A stretch of DNA of 64,000 nucleotides from Marsupella aquatica (lineage: Eukaryota; Marchantiophyta). Below are positions 12,511-23,018 of the stretch, one piece after another. The DNA is taken from NCBI GenBank assembly GCA_973895155.1, contig OZ316893.1, positions 25,978,001 to 26,042,000 on the forward strand, written 5' to 3'. A model generated the notes under the pieces. That model ran no database searches. It saw only the letters and a program-made list of their open reading frames with translations, and was not told where the DNA came from. The translations under genes were made by a program, and so were the position numbers. The number at the start of each line of letters is the position of its first letter. The stretch's first letter is position 1.

Positions 12511-12985
12511 TGTTGGGTATTTACTCTTACGTCTAGGTTAGGTATGACGTGGTTGGTACAACAACGTGGGTTGGTACAACTACGTGGTTAGGTACAACTA
12601 CGTGATTAGGTACAACTATGTGGTTAGGTACAACTACGTGATTAGGTACAACTATGTGGTTAGGTACAACTACGTGATTAGGTACAACTATGTGGTTAGG
12701 TACAACTATGTGGTTAGGTACAACTAAGTTGCACACTATATCATAAGAGGCATGTGTGCTTGGAGAGGTAGAACCAAGGCTCATTGTTATGGAGCCACTT
12801 GAGAGATAGGGAGAGCTTACACTGTGGAGACTCGGTATAGCCGACGGGCTTAGAGTTCAGTAAAGTTCTCTTGTGTGTTCCCGTGGACGTAGCCTCAAGG
12901 AGGTGAACCACGTATCTCTTGTGTCGACTATTGTGCGTTGGATGGTTCATGGGCTTGCCGTTGCGATCGTCGTCTATGCTCAACA
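12511..12985 (+). repeat. 5' LTR of the Copia element
   Basis: Starts TGTTG and ends CAACA. Contains about ten tandem 18-bp units (about 12550-12730) built on 'GGTACAACTACGTGGTTA', alternating ACGTG and ATGTG variants so that a 36-bp higher-order unit is visible. The array has no coding role; its position in the U3 part of the LTR suggests a promoter or enhancer function (inference). Confidence 0.95.
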
Positions 12986-12987
12986 AT

Positions 12988-12999
12988 TGGTATCAGAGC
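12988..12999 (+). other. primer-binding site, initiator Met-tRNA type
   Basis: TGGTATCAGAGC lies two bases inside the 5' LTR end. This is the usual plant Copia sequence, complementary to the 3' end of initiator methionine tRNA. Confidence 0.93.
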
Positions 13000-13556
13000 A
13001 TGCTTGGGAGGTGACGTGTGTTCGTGACGGGATTTCATGACGGTTTTTCCAGCGTTGAGTGTTGGTGGATTTTCCAGAGTTCCATCGCATGGAACTTGGA
13101 GTTTATGGGCTCAACGGATAGATCAGGGCAAGAGCTTTCTAACGGTGTGAAGAAATCGTTGAACGGAGCTCGTGGTGCAGAGAGATCTAAGTTTTCGTCG
13201 TTCTGGATTTTGTGAAGAAAGTTGGCAATCGACTCGGAGGGAGAAGCGTCAAGTGTTTTGACTCAACGGAGAGATTGAGGCAAGACGATTGTTTTTGAGT
13301 CCGGGATTGGCTCTTTGATGCAAAGAGGAAGGCTAAGCAAAATCAATTACCTTGTTGGACTTGGTGACGGCACCAAGTGCAATTGATCAACATTCGTTGT
13401 TGACAAGACGTGGAACTTGAAGCACGAGGATCACCGCGGAGGTTTCAGGGGCAGAGAGAGGAGCAGGAGGAAGAGCACGTGACACCGATACCATCACCGG
13501 TGCGGCGTGTGGTGGAGGAAGCAGTACTACTACCGGAGCTCACGGTAAAGAAGAAG

Positions 13557-14414
13557 ATGGGGACTTTCAAGCTTGGGGGACCCAAGTATGAAGTGACAAA
13601 GTATGATGGGCGCTCTGACTACTTGCTATGGGAGAAGCAAGTGAAGGGAGTGCTTTATGCGTCAGGGATGGGCCAACTGCTGAGCCCTCGTGAAGACGAT
13701 GTTGATGAGAAACAATGGGACCGCATGCAGGAGCAGGGAGTGTGGTGTGTTACACTCTATCTCATGCCTCCCATCATCAAGCAGTTAGGTGCACATAAGG
13801 ATTGCATGTCCTTGTTTGCGGAATTGCAGAGCAAGTATCACCGCAAGGAGTTGTCGAACCGGCTCTACACTTCCTACAAACTGATGAGTTTCAGGATGAA
13901 GGAATCTGGTACGAAGTTGCAAGACCATGTGGATGCTTTCAACGACATGGTCGTTGACTTGGAAAACCTTGGGGAGACTTTGAATGATGAGACGAAGGCT
14001 CTGCAGCTTCTTAGTTCATTGCCTCCATCTTACCAGTCCCTATCACGAGTGTTGTTGCATCGTGATAGGGATACCATTTCATACAATGACGTGGTAAGTT
14101 CTCTGCTTAGTGATGATCTTCAGCAGAAGATGCACATCACGTCACAGCCTTCATCATCTGGTGCTGCCCTCAATGTTAACCGTGGGAGGAGTATGCAGCG
14201 ACCAACTGGGGACCGTAGAACCCAGTTTAGATCTAAATCCAGATCTAAGTCCAAGGGTAAATCCCCTCAGAGGAGGCAGGTGACATGTTGGAAGTGCAAC
14301 CAAGTTGGACACTTCAAGCGAGACTGTAAGGGAAAGGCAGCGGAAACTTCATCGGCAAATGTGGCTAGGGCTGATGGAGAAGCTGATTTACTCAATGATG
14401 AGTATGTTTTATGA
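13557..14414 (+). CDS. gag: Copia gag polyprotein, ends at an in-frame TGA
   Basis: First ATG in frame is 13557 (MGTFKLGG, a usual Copia gag start). The frame is open further upstream but without an ATG. About 285 aa. It contains the retrotransposon gag/UBN2-like core (YLLWEKQVKGVL, then the LQDHVDAFNDMV and LLSSLPPSYQSL region), a Ser/Arg/Lys-rich segment and one CCHC zinc knuckle, CWKCNQVGHFKRDC. Gag forms the virus-like particle and the knuckle binds RNA. The TGA at 14412-14414 separates it from pol in the same frame. Related Copia elements usually run gag and pol as one frame, so this is most likely a nonsense change. Confidence 0.92.
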   Translation: MGTFKLGGPKYEVTKYDGRSDYLLWEKQVKGVLYASGMGQLLSPREDDVDEKQWDRMQEQGVWCVTLYLMPPIIKQLGAHKDCMSLFAELQSKYHRKELSNRLYTSYKLMSFRMKESGTKLQDHVDAFNDMVVDLENLGETLNDETKALQLLSSLPPSYQSLSRVLLHRDRDTISYNDVVSSLLSDDLQQKMHITSQPSSSGAALNVNRGRSMQRPTGDRRTQFRSKSRSKSKGKSPQRRQVTCWKCNQVGHFKRDCKGKAAETSSANVARADGEADLLNDEYVL

Positions 14415-17400
14415 AGCCGGGGGTATGCCCTGTGCACGTCATCTAGGAGAGCAGATGATGTGTGGATTCTTGATTGTGCTTGCTCTTTTCATATTTGTTA
14501 CATTCGTGAGTTTTTCAGTTCTTACTCTGTTTCAAACGGTTCAGTTCTGATGGGAAATGATCACTCCTGTCAAATTGAGGGAATTGGGTCTGTGAAGATT
14601 CAAATGTTTGATGGCGCTGTGCGCATAGTGTCCGGAGTCAGGTATGTACCTGGCATGCGTAAGAATCTGATTTCACTCGGTGTGTTGGATTCAAATGGTC
14701 ATCAATGGAGCGTTATTGATGGTGAACTTCAAGTCAGGTCGGGAGAGACAGTGATTTTGAAGGGGAGTAGACAAAAGAATTTGTATGTGTTACAGGGCAA
14801 TACTGTATGTGGAGAGGCCAATGTAACCAAGTCTCACGAGGAGATGACTCAACTGTGGCATTCACGGCTAGGCCACATGAGTGAGAAGGGTTTGGCTATC
14901 TTACGGAAGAATGGACTCATTTCTGATTTGCAATCTTGTAAATTAGAGTTTTGTGAGCATTGCATTCTTGGAAAGCAGCATCGTCGTGCTTTTGGTGTTG
15001 GAACTCATCGTTCCAAAGCGGTTCTTGAGTACATACATAGTGACGTGTGGGGTCCATCCCCGACTCCCTCACACTCTGGAAAGTTGTACTATGTATCATT
15101 TATTGATGATTACTCAAGATTTGTGTGGATTTATTTCATGACGCATAAGTCTGATGTCTTGTCCATTTTTAAGAAGTGGAAGGCCCAGGTGGAGAATCAG
15201 ACTGGAAACACGATCAAGTGTTTGGATACAAGGGTGAAGAGTCTGAGGTCAGACAACGGCGGGGAGTACACTTCAATGGAATTTGAAGAGTACTGTTCAG
15301 AACAGGGGATAACTCGCCATCTCACCACAGTTTATACTCCGCAGCAGAATGGTGTCGCTGAGAGGCTCAATCGGACACTGTTGGAGCGGTCACGGAGTAT
15401 GTTGAGCCAATCAGGTTTACCACAAGAATTTTGGGCAGAAGCTGTCAATACCGCAGCTTATTTGGTAAATCTTTCTCCTTCTAGTGCTATCAATTTCAAA
15501 ACGCCGTTTGAGATGCGCTATAAGCGGCAAGCAGACTATCATGGCTTGGTAATTTTTGGAAGTGATGCATATGCTCTCACACCAAAGCAGAATAGGACCA
15601 AGTTGGATCCTACCTCCAGGAAATGTGTTTTTCTTGGGTACCAGAGTGGTGTGAAAGCCTATAGGCTATGGGATCCTATTGCCTGTAAGCTCGTTGTCAG
15701 TAGGGATGTTTCCTTCAATGAATCCAGATTATTGAAGGAGGGGGAGAATACTCAGGTCTCCCGTACTGACAAAGGAAAATCTCCTATCCCGGATCTCGTT
15801 GAGGGGGAGATTGGTTATGAGGTGCATGACCGGAGAGAAGGAGTTGCTCCAATTATGGAGCTGGTTCCTGTGCCAGAGGAACCAGAGGAGTTTGTTGATG
15901 CTGGTGAGCAGCAAGTGGATGCTGTTGAGCTTCAAATTGTACCAGCACACGCAGATCAACCGGAGTCATCGGCTAGAAGAACATCTGGTCGCACTGTACG
16001 CGCTCCATCAAGGTATGGACAGTGGGTTGATTCATCTCAACTGCAAGAGGATGATTTTACAGCTGATGATGAGGGTGATGCGTTAATTTTGGAAGAAGGA
16101 GAACCTTCTTCATTTCATGAGGCAAGTGCTTCAAAGGAGAAGCAGAAGTGGACTGCAGCAATGCAAACGGAGATGCAGTCACTAAAGGACAACAAAACTT
16201 GGGAGCTTGTTAAGCTGCCTAAGGGTCAGCAAGTGGTGGACAACAAGTGGATTTACAAGCTGAAGGATAATTCCATAGGAGGTGGATCGAAGGTCTACAA
16301 GGCTAGATTGGTAGCAAAGGGATTCACACAAGAGAAAGGTGTGGATTACAATGAGGTCTTCTCACCAGTTGCTAAGTACTCTACAATACGACTATTGTGT
16401 GTACTTGTTGTAATGTTTGGTCTGCTCCTAGATCAGATGGATGTTGTCACAGCTTTCCTCTATGGCACATTGGAAGAGGTGATCTTCATGAGACAACCGC
16501 TAGGTTTTGTGAAGAGAGGACAGGAGGAATTGGTTTGCAGATTGCTGAAATCCTTGTATGGGTTGAAGCAGTCACCAAGACAGTGGAACAAGCGGTTTGA
16601 CGATTGGATTCGGTCACAAGGTTTTCACAGAAGTGTATTTGACCCTTGTGTGTATTTGAAACCGGTGAAGAATGTTGTCTTTGGGTTCATTGTTTTAGTA
16701 CTTTATGTGGATGACATGCTAATTGCAGCCAAGGATAGGTCTGAGATTGTTAAGCTCAAGGCACTGCTTAGTGCAGAGTTTAAGATGAAGGACTTAGGGC
16801 CAGCTAAGAGGATTTTGGGTATGGAGATCACTAGGGACTTGGAGGCTGGCAAGCTATGGTTGACGCAGAGCAGTTATGCGAGGAAGGTAATTGCAAGGTT
16901 CAACATGGAGAATAGCAAGCCAGTAAGTACCCCGTTGGCTCCACACTTCAAGTTATCATCAGTGTTCTGTCCTACGGATAACACAGAGAAGGGGTTGATG
17001 TCAAAGGTTCCATATGACAAGGCAGTGGGGAGTCTCATGTATTTGATGACTTGCACTAGACCTGATCTTGCCATGGCTATGGGCAAGGTGAGCAGGTACA
17101 TGTCAAATCCAGGGAAGGTACACTGGGAAGCAGTGAAGTGGATTATCAGGTACTTGAAGGGTACCGTGGATCATGGTCTTTTATTTGATGCGAATGCAAA
17201 GAATGCTAGATCATTGATTGGCTATGTAGATTCTGACTATGGACAAGATTTGGACCGAAGGAGATCAACAACAGGATACGTGTTCACACTTGGCGGTGGA
17301 TGCATAAGTTGGAGGTCTACTTTGCAGAAGTGTATTGCTCAGTCTACTACAGAAGCGGAGTATGTTGCAGCTGCGGAAGCAGCAAAGGAAGCGATTTGGT

Positions 17401-17687
17401 TGGATAGACTTATCACTGAAATGGGATTGCCACAGGGGAATGTGAAGCTCCATTGTGATAGTCAAAGTGCGCTCCACCTTGCTGTGAACCAGGTGATGGA
17501 CAGCAGAGTGAAGCACATTGACGTCAGGTACCATTTTATCAGGCAGGCTGTGTCTGATAATTTGTTTGAGCTAGTCAAGATTGATGGTAAACTCAACCCG
17601 GCTGACGCATTTACCAAAGTGATTCCTTTGGAGAGTTTCTCTAGACACCGTGACGTATTGCAGGTTTTGCAATTGCATCACAAGTAG
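14415..17687 (+). pseudogene. pol: Copia pol region: protease (altered), integrase, RT, RNase H
   Basis: Same frame as gag, directly after the TGA and open to 17687. Domains in order: protease region with WILDCAC where DSG would be expected; integrase zinc region (LWHSRLGHM ... CEHC) and catalytic core with IHSDVWGP, SDNGGEY and NGVAERLNRT carrying the DDE residues; the FLGY/LWDP integrase tail; reverse transcriptase with KARLVAKGF and the catalytic YVDDM box; RNase H with STTEAEY and HCDSQSALHLA. Integrase, RT and RNase H look intact over their length. With an upstream stop and no DSG triad, this copy probably cannot make or process its own polyprotein. The first ATG after the stop lies downstream of the protease motif, so independent translation of a full pol is unlikely. 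Confidence 0.9.
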
Positions 17688-17867
17688 AGTTTTCTTAAAC
17701 ATTCATTGTAATTACTGATATATGCTCTTCCTCATTCCTATGTATTAGGCTACGGCTTAGTTCTGGTTTGCTCTAGTTAGAGAGGGAAACCGGTTTGGTT
17801 TCTGTCCAGAACTTCCCGCTGAGGGATCATATACATTGGCAGTATTACTCTCCCCTAGACCAGAGTC

Positions 17868-17878
17868 AAGGGGAAGAT
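17868..17878 (+). other. polypurine tract
   Basis: AAGGGGAAGAT directly before the 3' LTR, the primer site for plus-strand DNA synthesis. Confidence 0.85.
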
Positions 17879-18353
17879 TGTTGGGTATTTACTCTTACGT
17901 CTAGGTTAGGTATGACGTGGTTGGTACAACAACGTGGGTTGGTACAACTACGTGGTTAGGTACAACTACGTGATTAGGTACAACTATGTGGTTAGGTACA
18001 ACTACGTGATTAGGTACAACTATGTGGTTAGGTACAACTACGTGATTAGGTACAACTATGTGGTTAGGTACAACTATGTGGTTAGGTACAACTAAGTTGC
18101 ACACTATATCATAAGAGGCATGTGTGCTTGGAGAGGTAGAACCAAGGCTCATTGTTATGGAGCCACTTGAGAGATAGGGAGAGCTTACACTGTGGAGACT
18201 CGGTATAGCCGACGGGCTTAGAGTTCAGTAAAGTTCTCTTGTGTGTTCCCGTGGACGTAGCCTCAAGGAGGTGAACCACGTATCTCTTGTGTCGACTATT
18301 GTGCGTTGGATGGTTCATGGGCTTGCCGTTGCGATCGTCGTCTATGCTCAACA
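17879..18353 (+). repeat. 3' LTR of the Copia element
   Basis: Identical to 12511-12985 over all 475 bases by eye, including the ten-unit 18-bp array (about 17918-18098). Followed by the AATAG target duplication at 18354-18358. Confidence 0.95.
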
Positions 18354-18586
18354 AATAGGGCCAAAGCACGCAGTGAAGGGGACCGGGAAGGGGACTGGGA
18401 TAGGCAGTGTACGAGGCCCGACAAACTTGGCACCTTAACATAGATTTAATTAAATGTCATCTAAATTTCTCTAAGTGTCCCAGTAAGTGATTCCACACAT
18501 TGGGGGACTCACTAGGTGCAACTTTGACTTTCATGGTCTCACCAAGCAAAACACAACTGCTTGTATATATAGTCTTTCTTATATTA

Positions 18587-19060
18587 AGTATGTACTAGCC
18601 CTATGCCTGTGCGTTGCACAAAAAATGTTGAGATGATAAAAGATATTGAGGAGATAAAAGATGTCAAGGTGATAAAAAAATGTTAAGGAGAAAAAAGATA
18701 TTGAGGTGAGCAAAAGATGCAAGGTGATAAAAGATGTCAAGGTGATAAAAGATTTCAAGGAGAGAAAAGATGTTGAGGAGATAAAAGATGTTGAGTTGAG
18801 AAAAAGATCTTAAGGAGAGAAAACGATGCCGAGCTGAGGAAAAGATGTTGGGGTGAAATAAAGATGTCGTGGTGAGAAAAAGATATGAAAGTGAGAAACA
18901 ATGTCAAGATGAGAAAACTATGTTGAGGGTGACAAAAAGAAGTCGAGGCAAGAAAAATATGCAAAGAAGAGGAACAATGTTGAAAAGAGAATATGTCAAG
19001 ATAAATTAGTTGTCAAGGCACAAAAAGATATCAAGGCAAGGCAAGATAATATAGGCATTG
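18587..19060 (+). repeat. degenerate minisatellite of ~18-20 bp units
   Basis: More than 15 imperfect units of the type 'GATAAAAGATGTTGAGGTGA' with variable AAAGA tracts. It starts after 'CCTATGCCTGTGCGTTGCAC', a motif resembling a plant repeat boundary seen in other genomes. The long minus-strand open frame across it is only a product of the repeat. Confidence 0.8.
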
Positions 19061-19955
19061 CAGGGTAGTTGTTGAGGCACATTATGTATCATCCTGGCCA
19101 TATTCTCAGGTGGTTGTGCTCAATACCTTTGCATTGCAAAGAAGATGTTGTTGCGAAAAAGAAGTAATTGTGATAAATTGCGTAAAAGGTACCATTTCAA
19201 AAAGATTGTTTAGCCCAACCGATCGAGAACGGAAAAAACTCTATGCAAAAAATGATATGTCAGGTTATGGAAAGAAAATATGATCATAAGTTGAAGAGAG
19301 AGTTTAATTAAAAGCAAAAGTGGGTTCAAGAAGAAAGTGTTGTTGTAGTCACTTGTGAGAAGATTAATTGGGGTTCAATTGAATGGTAAGTAAACAGTAT
19401 TATCAAATGAAGAACTTACTAAGCAAAAGATTTGTTAAGTGAAATCTTTGTCAAGTAAAAGTGATGTTGCAAGAGTTGTTGTTTTGATAATATTGTTGTT
19501 GTGGTTCAATGTTGCCCCAGCCAGATAAAATATTCCATCTCTCCCAAATAAATGCAACATGGGATGGCCAGAGTCAACAAACAAATAAGCAACCCTAACT
19601 ATCCTATCTGCTAGCCACGATGAACAGAATTCTAGGTCATTAGAAAAAACTTACCTCCTCAAGATAACAAAAAACCCCTTGACACCCCTCAAAAACACAA
19701 AAAGTTACTTTAGAAAAGGTGTTAGGAATGTTAGAAATAAGAAACCACCCAAGAAAAGAACATATATTGGTTACATTATCTTGCTGGGAGTTTCACTAAG
19801 TGTATTTTTTTAATTAAAAAAATGTAAAAAAAGATCACTTAATTATTTGGAACTGGGCAAAGTAAGCAAAGAATAAGGGCAACACTGGCAAGGATAGTAC
19901 ATGCACAGGAATCAAGACAGGACAGAAAGCAAGGTGTACTTTCACCTGTCCTTGT
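19061..19955. other. intergenic, A/T-rich
   Basis: No coding or RNA feature that I can support. Confidence 0.4.
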
Positions 19956-20079
19956 CACGGAAAGCAAGGCATATTTCAAGGCCAGGATCTATCTTCCTGC
20001 CATGGATGATGGATGCCCACGGAAAGCAAGGCATATTTCAAGGCCAGGATCTGTCTTCCTGCCATGGATGCCAAGATAT
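19956..20079 (+). repeat. tandem duplication, 62-bp period
   Basis: 'CACGGAAAGCAAGGCATATT' and the following bases up to 'CTTCCTGCCATGGATG' occur at 19956 and again at 20018 with one visible difference. A third, shorter and more diverged copy lies just before (about 19920). Confidence 0.85.
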
Positions 20080-21876
20080 AGGCTCCTGGGCAAAGTAAGT
20101 GAGCAATCAAAGAGGAGCATTAGGGGCATGATTTTGTGATCCGACGATTCTCAAAAAGTATTAAACAATCTAATGGCTCTGTATCACTCCCGCCCAAAGC
20201 TGTTTTTGTAAAGGGACGAAGGACCAAAAAGGGCGGCATTAGATATTATAGTTGTAGATATATTTCAAGGCAAAGAAGGAATAAAAATGAAAAGGCTAAG
20301 GGTGTCTCTAGCACTCCAAAGGCATTCACTATTCTTTGTAGGCCTACTTTGTTGGCTTTAGGGTCCCTGGCTAGACAAATTACTCTTAGGCTTTTCAGTT
20401 TGATACTCAGCAGGGATTTGGCGGCTGTGGGGGACTTTTGTAGGGGAATCAGGCACTTTTTAAGCTACTTGGTCTTGAGTTTCCCCATTTTATTGGGTCT
20501 CTTACTTGTGGGGTCCTGGGTTTTCCCTTCTTATTGGGTCATTTGCTTGTGGGATCCTGTCTCCAGCTTTGGAACCTTTTTTTCTTTGGCTGTGTGATAT
20601 ACCTGTTTGTTTGTGTTTTAAAATTCATTGACTTGAGTAGACTTTGGTAGGTGAGACTAAAACTAAGAATTTAGACCAGCTAAAATTAAAAAGCAACATT
20701 TAAGATTATAAATATAATAAGGACAAACCAGGGAATGCAATGATGCAAACGTAAGCTGCTTGCTTGCTGCATTATTTTGTTACTTGGATGATGACGATAC
20801 TAACTGGCAACTTATTGATTGGTGATAGAGATGGTGCATGACTTACTGACATAGTGGGGTTGGTGATTCTGGAGTTTGAACGTTTCAGAAGCAGGGTGGA
20901 AAATCAGTAGTTATGGCACAACATGCTCCACTTGCTAGTTATACCTCTATAAATAAATGTTCATTTCGTTCATTGGTTAGCAAAATTTTATCTCTGAAAT
21001 TGAAGCCTGGACGGACCTCCAAATTTGACAAGATGCTAGGATGGACTTTTGCAATGCGGATGGGCTGCAGCAAAACCCTATTTTCTGCTCATATAGAACA
21101 TATTACATCAAGGAGTGAGGTGTGGCAAGAATATGAGATTTCCTCTTTGGAAATTTGCAGGTCTCTCAGTTCCAAATAAAATATGACTATCTTAGGTTCA
21201 TTGGATGTTTTTTTCATTGGAAAGATCTTTCCAAGCTGCTGGGATGAACCCCCAGAAATTCATTTTCTGTTGGATATTAAGGGAGATTTTGAAATGTCAA
21301 GTTAGCTACAAAAAACTTTTTGGAAACGGCATAGCATGGACTCCAAGTTAATCCTTAGACATACATGATTCTTTCAATTCTTCACAAAAACTAGAGACAT
21401 GAAACTGGTTGGGAAGATCTTTCCAAACCATTTCTGAAAAGCCCAAGATGAGCCAATTTAATAGGACATCAAGGAAGGCATTGCAGGTCAAATATATATT
21501 GAAGGTTGATTGAATTTGGGTGCTGGAAATGTTTTTGGAAAGAGAAGGGTGTCAGTGAGTGAAGATGCAAAGGATGTCACATCCATAGAGGTTGCTTGGT
21601 TCACAAGCTTAATCCATGGGAGCATCACTTTCCACCTACAACATTGTTTTATACAATTGTTTTTGAGGGAATTCTCAAGTAAATAAAATAAAAATACTTT
21701 ATTAGAGAAAAATGCTTTAGGGGACCCCTATGGAAAAGTATCTGCCCATACAGAGAGTGCAACAGGATGGGATCTTAAAAGTGAATTTCCAGTGCAGAGC
21801 TGAACAGTCCATCCTCATCGAGATTCTGACAACCACAGTGGGTTGGTCATAAAGGAGATACAGGGTATTATACAAA
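20080..21876. other. intergenic, no confident feature
   Basis: A plus-strand open frame at 20136-20597 (about 150 codons) has a basic start and a hydrophobic Leu/Phe/Trp-rich end, but it matches no family I know and runs through low-complexity sequence. I do not call it a gene. Confidence 0.4.
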
Positions 21877-22100
21877 CCAGTCTGGCCACTTGTTGACATA
21901 ATCTACAGGGGGCTGACAAATGGCCTCAAATGATCTCTGATTGAAGATGGGAATATCTGGTGAGAGGAAGAGTTCATGTACTTGGTATGATTCAAACCAA
22001 TCCTGCTAACTTGTTGAACATAGTCTGCAGGGGGCGAACAAATGGCCTCAAATCTCTGATTGAGGACTGGCATATCTGTTGAGAAGAAGAGTTCATGTAC
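21877..22100 (+). repeat. tandem duplication, ~122-bp period
   Basis: 'CAAATGGCCTCAAAT' plus flanks, including 'AGAGTTCATGTAC', occurs near 21917 and again near 22039. The copies are about 85% alike. Confidence 0.75.
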
Positions 22101-23018
22101 TGTACTGACACAATTAACAAACGGGAGTAGCAGGGAGGTCTTTCGGTAATTGGAACTGGGGATCAAAGGAATAACAGCATCATTAGCACAAATGATTTTC
22201 ATAAACTCGGGTCACAGTCAATTAGATCCTTGGGTGGCAGCAGAACTCATGTGCTGCATTGGAGAAAGATGTTTATAACGAAGTCTAATACATCTGTTAA
22301 CGTGGAATTCTCTGGTATGGAGGGATGTCAGAGTCCACCCATCTGCGAGGACGGAGATGTAAAGTAAAACTTTCCTTCGATAGTCAAGCGCTAGCGAGAT
22401 TCTTCTGTCATGCTGACCAAGGTCATTAATTATGTCCAGTGAGAACCAACCCAGAAGGAAGGTCTGAAAGCCATCTCATATGCCTGCCTACCATTGCCAA
22501 CTACTTTACCGCACTGCAATCCAGAAAAATGGAATGTAATTTACCCGTAACCAGGGGGCGTATCCGTCAACTGGTATTCAGTCGCAGAAAAAATAACCAG
22601 TATTAAAAATCAGATGATTACAAGCCGCCCACAGGAAGTTGGTGGGGGATCACAAATCTATGTAGATGAGCAGTCCTCAAGCTGCCAGGACCACTCACTA
22701 GCTTACTCACAAGTGGGTGATAATCTACTCCAGGGTAGAAAAGAATTATACTACACTTTCACGACCTCTTCAACCCTGCGTTAGGGGTTCTCTGCTTACC
22801 ACTATCTATTGTCTATTGTCACACGATAGCCATATGAACATATCCTAGCTGAAAGGGCACGACTTAAAACTCTCACAGTGCAAACCCTGCTTATTCTTTC
22901 TATATACAAATGTCCTCAGATATGTGGAATACTCTGAAGGGGATTCCTGAATCCTAATCCCCATTGTGTTGCAAAAATGACGCGTCGATGAATAAAAATA
23001 ACAAATACTGAAATCTTA
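22101..23018. other. 3' flank of the alpha/beta hydrolase gene
   Basis: Likely 3' untranslated region and downstream sequence of the minus-strand hydrolase. No other feature seen. Confidence 0.45.

Larger units (their letters stand above)
12511..18353 (+). mobile_element. full-length Ty1/Copia LTR retrotransposon, coding-defective, 5843 bp
   Basis: Two 475-bp LTRs (12511-12985 and 17879-18353) flank an internal region with a primer-binding site, gag, protease, integrase, reverse transcriptase and RNase H in Copia order. The five bases AATAG occur directly outside both ends (12506-12510 and 18354-18358), a target-site duplication. The LTRs are identical base for base by eye, so insertion was recent. 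The coding frame is broken by an in-frame TGA between gag and protease (14412-14414), and the protease active-site motif is changed from the usual DSG to DCA. A recent jump with a damaged frame suggests mobilisation in trans, or damage after insertion (inference). Confidence 0.96.

Noticed and set aside
12533-12784. Minus-strand frame with VVPNHIVVPNHV repeats (also at 17901-18152)
   Set aside because: It is the translation of the 18-bp LTR array; the periodic peptide follows from the DNA repeat and no start or family supports it.
20136-20597. 153-codon plus-strand open frame
   Set aside because: No family, no splice context, and its hydrophobic end comes from T/G-rich repeat-like sequence.
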